From the NCBI GenBank assembly GCA_046048875.1, contig JBJOFG010000013.1, positions 62,001-126,000 of the forward strand: a DNA stretch of 64,000 nt, written 5' to 3'. Source of the stretch: CAIZGX01 sp046048875. Its GTDB lineage: Bacteria; Bacteroidota; Bacteroidia; Flavobacteriales_D; Sanyastnellaceae. Below the pieces are notes generated by a model. The model saw nothing but the letters and a program-made list of their open reading frames with translations, did no database searches and had not been told where the DNA came from. A program made the position numbers and the translations under genes. The number at the start of each line of letters is the position of its first letter. Position 1 is the stretch's first letter. Of this stretch, positions 43,501 through 48,774 are shown in pieces.

Positions 43501-43595
43501 TACTGCTAGTGGTCTTGTTATTCGATGGAATGAATAAGTTGGCGGAACTTTACACCTTTACCATTCGGAAAGGAACAGACAAGATAGCTTCGTAA
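40569..43595 (+). CDS. ABC-2 type transporter, fused ATPase-permease, with N-terminal TerB-like and FHA-like parts
   Basis: From the ATG at 40569 it has 1008 residues (an ATG 27 bp upstream is possible). The N-terminal ~130 residues are helical and TerB-like; 140-220 is beta-rich and may be an FHA-like domain. The ATPase follows with Walker A GGSGSGKST (~268), signature SGGQRKRLNIA (~375) and Walker B VLFVDEPTSGLSS (~395), in the style of ABCG half-transporters. Membrane segments lie near 575-740, then a ~220-residue extracytoplasmic region and a last membrane helix. The substrate is unknown. It converges on and overlaps the SiaC-like gene by 46 bp. Confidence 0.88.
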   Translation: MNSSILQALLKLFAIISGDKKTNGFEVVSLFLGNRLSQQQIQEFLEDYKKYVALYHKPRANAEKHTAMTSVKVLRLCEEIHTSLNHHERFMVFVRLVEFVFTSHEHTQQDLEFLTTVADAFHIDEKMRMAIIHFVHSKEIESSDYFFCMRNGDGQEHSHLPSGELIFFRIPEENLFFFRYLGTDELKLNGSSITPNSVYAFSSGSSIRGAKSKPVFYSDVLHSFLASEHLDGIDFLCNAISHDFPNGKKALETLRFRASSGNLIGIMGGSGSGKSTLLNILNGNTRPKYGDVLINGKSIFDKKKSLKHLMGYVSQDDILIEELTVFQNLYFNAQLLFKGKSKLELQKMVLRTLQDVGLSDCKDLRVGNVLDKTISGGQRKRLNIALELMREPEVLFVDEPTSGLSSRDSENIMDLLKELTLRGKLIFVVIHQPSSDIFNLFDQLLLLDQGGRPIYFGNPIDSIFYFKKLVNQVNIDESRCSHCGNVNPEQLFNIIEAKVLDDYGNETQQRRITAQEWNNFYNVMCAPEQDTRMKEEVQNEESEKKLAASNLPNAFKQFQVFLLRDVLGKITNKQYLIVNLLEAPLLAFLLSWFIKYSEKDNYVFRENVNLPQYLFITVVVALFMGLTVSAEEIIKDKKILKREKYLSLNKNSYLFSKVGLMFLISAIQTASYVFIGNSILEIHGMFWPYWFILFSTACFANVLGLNISATFNSAKVIYILIPILIIPQLLFSGVIVRFDRLHKSMVTEGEVSWVGNAMASRWAYEALAVEQYCNNDFTSRVFETDVQLKSLTWEKDFWVVEMRNQLNNWDKPNSTTSVELMKNEFAKRADGSTEMKWASEQIAANGMAARDTLLGVLSIYESNLIDRYNNLNEAKENWLTSLRDTEEKQKAYQADMDNYSNESLEEFVTAKNDVKKIVVTENALVRKANPIYFLPNAGTSFFKSHFYAPKKWIGGKESGKYVETPIANTVVIWLMSLLLLVVLLFDGMNKLAELYTFTIRKGTDKIAS

Positions 43596-43915
43596 TCTTC
43601 TCCGGCTTCCAACATGTCTTCGTCGTCTGCTTCGTAATGCCACATTACGGTTGCATTGTCACCAAGAGGCTCAAGCTTGCGGAACAAATCCAACAAGCAT
43701 TTCGAACTGCTCGTATTGAAATATTCAAGATGAACATGGAATTCTGTTTTCGCTGGATTCGCTTTCACCCATTCGCCCATCCACTCGATAAGCGGCTTGT
43801 AGAAGTCTAAAGCGTTTTCAGGAATTGATCTTCCTTTCAATTCTAAAATACCACCAATGGCGTTGAAATGAACGTAAGGTGATTTTGGGGAAGCTTCTCG
43901 AACGATTGAATTCAT
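43550..43915 (-). CDS. siaC: SiaC-like regulatory phosphoprotein (DUF1987)
   Basis: A 121-residue protein from the ATG at 43915 (MNSIVREASPKSPYVHF). IRRFDUF1987 landmarks are GGILELKGRSIPENALDFYK, WVKANPAKTEFHVHLEYFN and NTSSSKCLLDLFRKLE; the Ser/Thr-rich stretch is where SiaC of Pseudomonas is phosphorylated. SiaC proteins switch partners such as diguanylate cyclases according to phosphorylation. The usual siaB kinase and siaA phosphatase genes are not adjacent. The last 46 bp overlap the convergent ABC transporter gene. Confidence 0.82.
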   Translation of the reverse strand: MNSIVREASPKSPYVHFNAIGGILELKGRSIPENALDFYKPLIEWMGEWVKANPAKTEFHVHLEYFNTSSSKCLLDLFRKLEPLGDNATVMWHYEADDEDMLEAGEDYEAILSVPFRMVKV

Positions 43916-43935
43916 GTGTGCAAGATAGAAATTTC

Positions 43936-43964
43936 TTTGAAGCAAAATTAAGCGAGTATATTTG
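43936..43964 (+). promoter_or_regulatory. Promoter of the methyltransferase/ZIP operon
   Basis: TTTG (43936-43939), 17 bp, then TATATTTG (43957-43964), a good fit to the Bacteroidota -33 / -7 promoter. The ATG at 43981 follows 16 nt later. It lies in the divergent gap to the SiaC-like gene. Confidence 0.55.
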
Positions 43965-43980
43965 TTTTCGAAAATTAGTT

Positions 43981-44715
43981 ATGGATAATACCAAGGAGTG
44001 GTTTGCATCGTGGTTCGATTCTCCCTTTTACCGCGAATTATATGCACACAGATCAGGAGAGGAAGCCAGAGCTTTTATTTTGCGATTGATTGAAAAATTA
44101 CAACTGCCCTTTCGTGCAAGGGTATTGGATGTGTGTTGTGGGAATGGGAGGCACAGTGCAGTTTTTAGCGAGAATTTATTTCATGTGGTTGGAATAGATT
44201 TGAGTGAAAAGAGTCTTGAGGAAGCGAAAGCGCGAAATCTTCCGAATGCACGTTTTCATTATGCCGACGCGCGTTATTTCGAGTTGCACGAGCGTTTTGA
44301 TTGTGTTTTGAATTTGTTCACCAGCTTCGGTTATTTCGAAACTACGGAAGAGCATATTGAAATGCTTCAGCGTATTTATGAGCATTTGAATGAAAACGGT
44401 GTTTTCGTTTTCGATTTTTTCAATGCCAACAAGGTGCGTGCGCAAGGCGAGGAAGACCGCAAGGTTTCAAAGGAAGGTGCAGAGTTTCACATTGTGAAAG
44501 AGATTAAAGACAATAGAATCATCAAGCACATTCGTATTCAGAAGGAAACGGCGAGGCTTGATTTTCAGGAATCGGTAGCGCTCTATTCTCCAGAGGAAAT
44601 AGAGCAGATGTTTGAAGTAATAGGATTTAAGAATATTCAGAAATATGGCGATTATGATTTGGGGAATTTCGATTCCGAGACATCAGATCGTTTAATAATT
44701 ATTTGTTCGAAGTAA
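43981..44715 (+). CDS. Class I SAM-dependent methyltransferase
   Basis: A 244-residue protein from the ATG at 43981 (MDNTKEWFASWFDSPFYREL). The SAM-binding motif I is VLDVCCGNGRHSAVF near residue 47, the acidic loop VVGIDLSEKSL near 66, and DCVLNLFTSFGYF near 104 corresponds to motif IV. The N-terminal WFDSPFY pattern is typical of a widespread family of uncharacterised small-molecule methyltransferases. The stop shares one base with the ZIP transporter start (TAATG), so the genes are coupled; the metabolic link is unclear. Confidence 0.88.
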   Translation: MDNTKEWFASWFDSPFYRELYAHRSGEEARAFILRLIEKLQLPFRARVLDVCCGNGRHSAVFSENLFHVVGIDLSEKSLEEAKARNLPNARFHYADARYFELHERFDCVLNLFTSFGYFETTEEHIEMLQRIYEHLNENGVFVFDFFNANKVRAQGEEDRKVSKEGAEFHIVKEIKDNRIIKHIRIQKETARLDFQESVALYSPEEIEQMFEVIGFKNIQKYGDYDLGNFDSETSDRLIIICSK

Positions 44716-45485
44716 TGGAAGGATCATTTTGGGTTTCGGTATTGTCGCTGTTCAGCGCATCTATGTTAGGCGGTTCGTTGGCGTTGTTGTGGAAGATGAA
44801 AAACAACCAATGGTTGAAGCTTTTGCTTTCATTTAGCGCGGCTTATTTGTTGGGATTAACGGTGTTGCATTTGTTTCCTGAATTGTATCATTCAGACTGG
44901 GAATATGCGGGTTGGTTTGTTATAGCTGGATTTTTACTTCAAGTCATTTTAGACTTTTTCTCTCACGGCGTAGAGCACGGACATGCGCACACGCACGATC
45001 ACATTTCAGGATCGTTTTTGTTTTTGGTCATGGCCTCTTTGTGGATTCACGCGTTCATTGAAGGCATGCCGTTCGGGGCAGACGCGCACGTTCATGCGGA
45101 AGACGTTACGGCTGCTGCTCACGGACACGAGCATCACGATCACAACAATCCGTTATTGTTTGGAATTTCCATGCACAAGATTACCGAAGCGTTTGTTTTG
45201 GCCTCGTTGTTTTTGCATGCTGGAGTGAAGAAAGCGAAAGCCTGGTTCTTACTTGTTTTATTCGCATGCATTGCTCCGCTTGGTGCAGCCTTTCACTTGT
45301 TCGTCGACTCTCAAGGCTGGGATGTGGAAGGCTGGTGGTACACCGCCATGATTGGCATCTTAATCGGAATCTTGCTTCACGTCTCCACCATTATTCTTTT
45401 CGAAAGCGAAGAAGGACACTCTTTCAATTGGAAGAAGTTCGTGATGGTGTTGTTGGGGATTGTGAGTGCGGGATTGCTTGTTTAG
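44715..45485 (+). CDS. ZIP family divalent metal transporter
   Basis: A 256-residue inner-membrane protein with about eight membrane segments. His-rich cytoplasmic loops (HGVEHGHAHTHDH near 91 and HGHEHHDHNN near 139) are typical of metal-binding loops of ZIP proteins. The transmembrane metal-site motifs are LWIHAFIEGMPFG (TM4) and HKITEAFVLASLFLHAG (TM5). It should import zinc or a related divalent ion. The start at 44715 (MEGSFWVSVLS) is preferred because it couples to the previous stop; an upstream ATG at 44703 also exists. Confidence 0.88.
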   Translation: MEGSFWVSVLSLFSASMLGGSLALLWKMKNNQWLKLLLSFSAAYLLGLTVLHLFPELYHSDWEYAGWFVIAGFLLQVILDFFSHGVEHGHAHTHDHISGSFLFLVMASLWIHAFIEGMPFGADAHVHAEDVTAAAHGHEHHDHNNPLLFGISMHKITEAFVLASLFLHAGVKKAKAWFLLVLFACIAPLGAAFHLFVDSQGWDVEGWWYTAMIGILIGILLHVSTIILFESEEGHSFNWKKFVMVLLGIVSAGLLV

Positions 45486-45621
45486 AAACTTCGTTGTTTG
45501 AACTGCGTTGTTTGAACTAAGTTGTTTGAACTGCGTTGTTGGAAAAGTCGAAGACCCTCGTCCAATGGACCCTCGCGATGAAATCGCCCTCGCAACGCTT
45601 GTTGCCTTCGCAAAGCATTTC
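45485..45621. repeat. Mini-hairpin array upstream of parDE
   Basis: AAC TTC GTT, AAC TGC GTT (twice) and AAC TAA GTT at a 14-15 bp period, then CCTC/CTTC-linked GTC GAA GAC, GTCC AAT GGAC, GCGAT GAA ATCGC, GCAAC GCTT GTTGC and GCAAA GCA TTT. 45622-45768 is AT-rich and probably holds the parDE promoter. Confidence 0.84.
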
Positions 45622-45768
45622 CCCATTGGCATAAACACGCATAACAGTTTTTTGACAATCGCTATTCTACGAAATATGTTTGTCGTCATGAAAGCAATTC
45701 CAAAAAAGTCGCAAACGAATTTTGAAGACAATACCAATTTTGGGTATTTTTACAAAAATCAGTTTTCC

Positions 45769-46011
45769 ATGAGCAAAAACACATCTATCACTTTCGGTAT
45801 TTATTTCGAACAGTTTATTCAAAACACCTTGAAGGAAGGTCGATACAAAAATGCAAGTGAAATTGTACGCGCTGGACTTCGTCTGTTGGAAGAAGAAGAA
45901 AACAGATTGGCAGCATTGCGACATTCAATTAATGAAGGAATCGCAAGTGGAACAGCGGTAGATTTCAACCCCAGTGAGCATTTAAAAAAGTTGAAGTCAA
46001 ATAAGAAATAA
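45769..46011 (+). CDS. parD: ParD-like antitoxin
   Basis: An 80-residue protein from the ATG at 45769; the frame is open further upstream but MSKNTSITFGIYFEQFIQN is the canonical ParD N-terminus. The ribbon-helix-helix region continues with GRYKNASEIVRAGLRLLEEE. The C-terminal half, which binds the toxin, is ALRHSINEGIASG and DFNPSEHLKKLK. The stop abuts the parE ATG. It represses its own promoter in known systems. Confidence 0.92.
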   Translation: MSKNTSITFGIYFEQFIQNTLKEGRYKNASEIVRAGLRLLEEEENRLAALRHSINEGIASGTAVDFNPSEHLKKLKSNKK

Positions 46012-46311
46012 ATGTCGGCTTTTACTTTAACCCATAAAGCCGTTGCAGATCTTTCTGAAATTTGGAATTATACATTTGAGACTTGGTCTGAACAACAAGC
46101 AGATCGTTATTACAAGTTCATATTAACTTCTTGCTCTGTCGTGGCAAAGAATCCGAAACTGGGAAAATACTACAACGAAATCTATCCCAATCTAATGGGT
46201 AAGAAGGCTTCTAAACACATCATCTTCTATCTTATTCAAAGAGATAAATCCATTGAGGTTGTTAGAATTGTTCATGAGAGCATGGATTTGAGAGGTAAGT
46301 GGAGTCTTTAA
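46012..46311 (+). CDS. parE: ParE-like toxin
   Basis: A 99-residue RelE/ParE-superfamily toxin: FTLTHKAVADLSEIWNYTFE, WSEQQADRYYKFI, LGKYYNEIYPNLMG and HIIFYLIQRDKSIEVVRIVHESMDLRGKW. The pattern I-x-R-I-x-H-x-x-M-D at the end is diagnostic. ParE proteins poison DNA gyrase. It starts on the base after the parD stop, so the two are translated together. Confidence 0.92.
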   Translation: MSAFTLTHKAVADLSEIWNYTFETWSEQQADRYYKFILTSCSVVAKNPKLGKYYNEIYPNLMGKKASKHIIFYLIQRDKSIEVVRIVHESMDLRGKWSL

Positions 46312-46420
46312 CTGCGTTGTTCGAACTGCGTTGCTAAATCGTCGAAGACATTCGCGAAGCATTCGCCAAGGCATTCGTACAAAGTACATTCTTCATTGGT
46401 CCCCAGTGAAGCTGGGGGAA
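46310..46420. repeat. Mini-hairpin array, ATTC class
   Basis: AAC TGC GTT and a second such unit, then ATTC-linked GTC GAA GAC, GC GAA GC, GCC AA GGC and GTAC AAA GTAC, ending with CCCCAG TGAAG CTGGGG. It begins at the parE stop codon. Confidence 0.83.
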
Positions 46421-46423
46421 AAG

Positions 46424-46480
46424 TTCAAGGTCACAATTTGCAACCTTGAAATTGGATGTCGCAATTTGCGATATCCAATT
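46424..46480. repeat. Two adjacent CAATTTG-core palindromes
   Basis: 46424-46450 has TTCAAGGTCACAA, T, TTGCAACCTTGAA (two mismatched pairs). 46450-46480 has arms AATTGGATGTCGCAA and TTGCGATATCCAATT around T; it differs at one base of 31 from the palindrome inside the downstream ORF6N gene (46758-46788). Confidence 0.85.
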
Positions 46481-46494
46481 GAGACGATCTTCTG

Positions 46495-46565
46495 TCGAAT
46501 AAACAGCATATAACCTGCATATAAAAATTAGTGCTTTTTCCAAATTCGCGAAATGGGTTTGCTCT
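46495..46565 (+). promoter_or_regulatory. ORF6N/KilA-N upstream element with 11-bp iterons (copy 2)
   Basis: Contains CGAATAAACAGCATATAAC and CTGCATATAAAAATTAGTG; GCATATAA occurs twice at 11-bp spacing. AATTCGCGAAAT follows, and TGGGTTTG ends 4 nt before the ATG. It matches 26277-26346 almost base for base. Confidence 0.72.
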
Positions 46566-47456
46566 ATGGAACAGAACCTTATTAAATCAGAAATTGAATT
46601 GCGAATATTTACCATTCGTGGCATGCAGGTGATGTTAGATAATGATTTAGCCGAGCTGTATGGAGTGTCAACAAGGCGACTTAATGAACAAGTTAGAAGA
46701 AATATTGAACGATTTCCTGAAAATTTTTGCTTTCAACTTACAAAAATTGAACTAGCAAATTGGATGTCGCAATTTGCGACATCCAATTCAAAAAGGATGG
46801 GATTGAGAAAAACACCGAATGTCTATACCGTGTATGGAGTAGCCATGGTTTCAGCAGTGTTAAAATCGCAAGTAGCCGTTGAAACAAGTGTTCAAATTGT
46901 GAGGGCATTTGTCGAGTTTCGAAAAGGTAGGCTTCAAGGTGAGATTCTTACAACTCGCGTTTCAAATTCAGAACAGATTTTGGCGATTCACCAGATTAAA
47001 ATTGAAGAATTATACAAGAAATTGGAGGGAATTGAAATGCCAAAATCCGGCATCTTCTTCAACGACCAGATATTCGACGCCTATGTATTCAGCAGTGAAC
47101 TTATAAGTAAAGCGAAAAAGTCAATTATTCTCATCGATAACTACATTGATGAAAACACACTGCTTCAGCTTTCAAAAAGAAACAAAAAAGTATCCTGTGC
47201 CATTTACACTGAAAAATTAACAGAGCAATTGAAACTCGATGTAGAAAAACACAATGCGCAATATCCATCGATTGAGATTCGAATTCTAAAAAACGCTCAC
47301 GACCGATTCTTAATCCTTGATGAAAAAGAACTCTATCATCTTGGCGCTTCCTTAAAGGATCTTGGAAAACGTTGGTTTGCGTTCTCTAAAATGGATGGAT
47401 GGATTGGTTTCTCAAATATTATCTCATCTTCAAGAATAGAAAGACGTAGGAACTAA
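46566..47456 (+). CDS. ORF6N-domain DNA-binding protein with PLD-like C-terminal domain
   Basis: A 296-residue paralogue of the gene at 26347. N-terminal ORF6N domain: IELRIFTIRGMQVMLDNDLA, ELYGVSTRRLNEQVRRN, ERFPENFCFQLT. The middle differs (KRMGLRKTPNVYTVYGVAMV instead of the usual RGGRRYLP-FTEQG). The C-domain repeats FDAYVFSSELISK, LIDNYIDENTLLQLS and HDRFLILDEKELYHLGAS, an HxR-x4-D variant of a single PLD motif. The last residues (SSSRIERRRN) differ from the paralogue, and the stop codon lies in a hairpin loop of the following array. Promoter element and internal palindrome are described separately. Confidence 0.86.
   Translation: MEQNLIKSEIELRIFTIRGMQVMLDNDLAELYGVSTRRLNEQVRRNIERFPENFCFQLTKIELANWMSQFATSNSKRMGLRKTPNVYTVYGVAMVSAVLKSQVAVETSVQIVRAFVEFRKGRLQGEILTTRVSNSEQILAIHQIKIEELYKKLEGIEMPKSGIFFNDQIFDAYVFSSELISKAKKSIILIDNYIDENTLLQLSKRNKKVSCAIYTEKLTEQLKLDVEKHNAQYPSIEIRILKNAHDRFLILDEKELYHLGASLKDLGKRWFAFSKMDGWIGFSNIISSSRIERRRN
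46758..46788. repeat. 31-bp perfect palindrome inside the second ORF6N gene
   Basis: Arms AATTGGATGTCGCAA and TTGCGACATCCAATT around a central T, perfect over 15 bp. It encodes NWMSQFATSN. A near copy lies upstream at 46450-46480, and a related palindrome occupies the same codons of the paralogue. Confidence 0.88.
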
Positions 47457-47590
47457 GTTCCCTTCGGGATACATCCACAACGTGGATCAGTCCGCATAGC
47501 GGATACATCCCTTCGGGATTGGTCCTGAAAGGATTTGTCCCTTCGGGATTGGTCCACATAGTGGATAAAAATGGATCTGCGTTGTTATTC
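47448..47590. repeat. Mini-hairpin array, TCC-type units, left of KilA-N gene
   Basis: GGAAC TAA GTTCC (overlapping the ORF6N stop), TCCC TTC GGGA, TCCAC AAC GTGGA, TCCGC ATA GCGGA, TCCC TTC GGGA, TCCT GAA AGGA, TCCC TTC GGGA and TCCAC ATA GTGGA. Linkers of 4 nt are TACA, TCAG, TTGG or TTTG. Units occur in nearly the same order at 48487-48595. Confidence 0.86.
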
Positions 47591-47592
47591 GC

Positions 47593-48393
47593 TTACCTGA
47601 GCAAATCTCGGGATTTCAAATTTTTCAGTACGGTCATTTGCTGAATAGCCAGTTGGTTTAGTTTAACAAGCCTTTCTTTTTGTTCTAACTTCTCTTGAAT
47701 AAGCAATGAATTAATATTCTCTAAGTTCGATAAACAAATAAGTTCATTCATGCTGGCATAGTCGCGAATATTTCCTTGAATACTGGGGTTGCGATCTCTC
47801 CATTCGCGAGCGGTAATTCCAAATAATGCGACATTCAACAAATCAGCTTCATTGGCGTAAATAGTATTCACTTGTTCTTTACTTAGCAATTTTGGAACAA
47901 TGAAATCTTTTATTGCTTGCGTGTGGATGTGATAATTGATTTTTGCGAGCTCTCTTTTTGCGGACCAACTGATTTCCCTTTCCTCCAATTTTTTCAATCG
48001 TTGAAATTCTTGTATGAGGTAGACTTTGAATTCAGGACTAATCCACATTGCAAATTCAAGTGCAATATCCTTGTGCGCATAGGTTCCTCCATATCTTCCC
48101 GATTTAGAAACTATTCCAATTCCATTGAACTTGTTGGAATACTCCTTAACACTTAACTTGAAATTATTCAACCCAGATTTCATTTTAACTATGGCGAATT
48201 CGCCATAATTAAAAGTGGGGTTATTCACCATTTCCCAAATCCCTAGAAATTCAAGTGTATTTCTATTACGCATCCAATCCGAAACAAAGAACTGTCCGTC
48301 CTTAGCCGTTAACATGTCGGTGATACAGATATAATCTTCGTTGTGAATTTTAACCAATCGCAACTCTGTTTCTTTCACGAATATTTTAGCCAT
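47593..48393 (-). CDS. KilA-N domain protein
   Basis: A 266-residue protein from the ATG at 48393 (MAKIFVKETELRLVK); a TTG 15 bp upstream is less likely. The KilA-N domain covers residues 10-130: EDYICITDMLTAKDG, FVSDWMRNRNTLEFLGIWE, SGRYGGTYAHKDIALEFAMW and ISPEFKVYLIQEFQRLK. The C-terminal half is helical and ends in a coiled coil rich in Glu, Leu and Lys. KilA-N is a DNA-binding module of phage and mobile-element proteins. Its promoter element is the same as that of the two ORF6N genes. Hairpin arrays flank it on both sides as direct repeats. Confidence 0.88.
   Translation of the reverse strand: MAKIFVKETELRLVKIHNEDYICITDMLTAKDGQFFVSDWMRNRNTLEFLGIWEMVNNPTFNYGEFAIVKMKSGLNNFKLSVKEYSNKFNGIGIVSKSGRYGGTYAHKDIALEFAMWISPEFKVYLIQEFQRLKKLEEREISWSAKRELAKINYHIHTQAIKDFIVPKLLSKEQVNTIYANEADLLNVALFGITAREWRDRNPSIQGNIRDYASMNELICLSNLENINSLLIQEKLEQKERLVKLNQLAIQQMTVLKNLKSRDLLR
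48190..48207. repeat. 18-bp perfect palindrome inside the KilA-N gene
   Basis: TATGGCGAATTCGCCATA is a perfect inverted repeat in the codons for NYGEFAI. It parallels the palindromes inside both ORF6N genes. Confidence 0.82.
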
Positions 48394-48472
48394 TTCTTTT
48401 AGCCACAAAGTTGAATTGGCGAGTTGGCATAAACACCAATTTTTATATGCAGTTTATATGCTGTTTATTCGG
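48394..48472 (-). promoter_or_regulatory. ORF6N/KilA-N upstream element with 11-bp iterons (copy 3)
   Basis: On the minus strand it reads CGAATAAACAGCATATAAAC, then TGCATATAAAAATTGGTG. On the plus strand the core is TATATGCAGTT, TATATGCTGTT and a partial TATTCGG, three steps of 11 bp. The gene-proximal part (TTCGCGAAAT, TTTG before ATG) differs from the ORF6N copies, so the distal 40 bp is the conserved part. Confidence 0.72.
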
Positions 48473-48486
48473 TGGAACTTCTTAAA

Positions 48487-48705
48487 TCCCTTCGGGGTAC
48501 ATCCACATTGTGGATAAGTCCGCATAGCGGATACATCCCATCGGGATTGGTCCTGAAAGGATTTGTCCCTTCGGGATACATCCACGAAGTGGAATGAATA
48601 TTCCTACTGCGTAATTGGAACTTTGTTGAATATTTTCAACGAAGTTGTCATCCGGAACGGTCATCACACAAAGTGTGTCATCACCAAAGGTGTCATCGCT
48701 TGCGT
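48487..48705. repeat. Mini-hairpin array, TCC-type then TCAT-linker class
   Basis: 48487-48595 repeats the units of 47448-47590 in the same orientation and order (TCCAC ATT GTGGA, TCCGC ATA GCGGA, TCCT GAA AGGA and others). AAC-type units follow. 48648-48705 has CCG GAA CGG, CACAC AAA GTGTG, CACC AAA GGTG and CGC TTG CG joined by the linker TCAT. Confidence 0.86.
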
Positions 48706-48708
48706 AAA

Positions 48709-48734
48709 ACAAAAAAGCCGCTCGAAAGCGGCTT
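48709..48734 (-). terminator. Rho-independent terminator of dnaA
   Basis: On the minus strand the hairpin GCCGCT TTCG AGCGGC (48717-48732) is followed by TTTTTTGT. A 6-bp GC-rich stem, tetraloop and T-run make a textbook intrinsic terminator, 40 bp after the dnaA stop. Confidence 0.9.
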
Positions 48735-48774
48735 CCCTGTTGTTTAGGTAATTATTCACGGAGTGAATGCTGAT

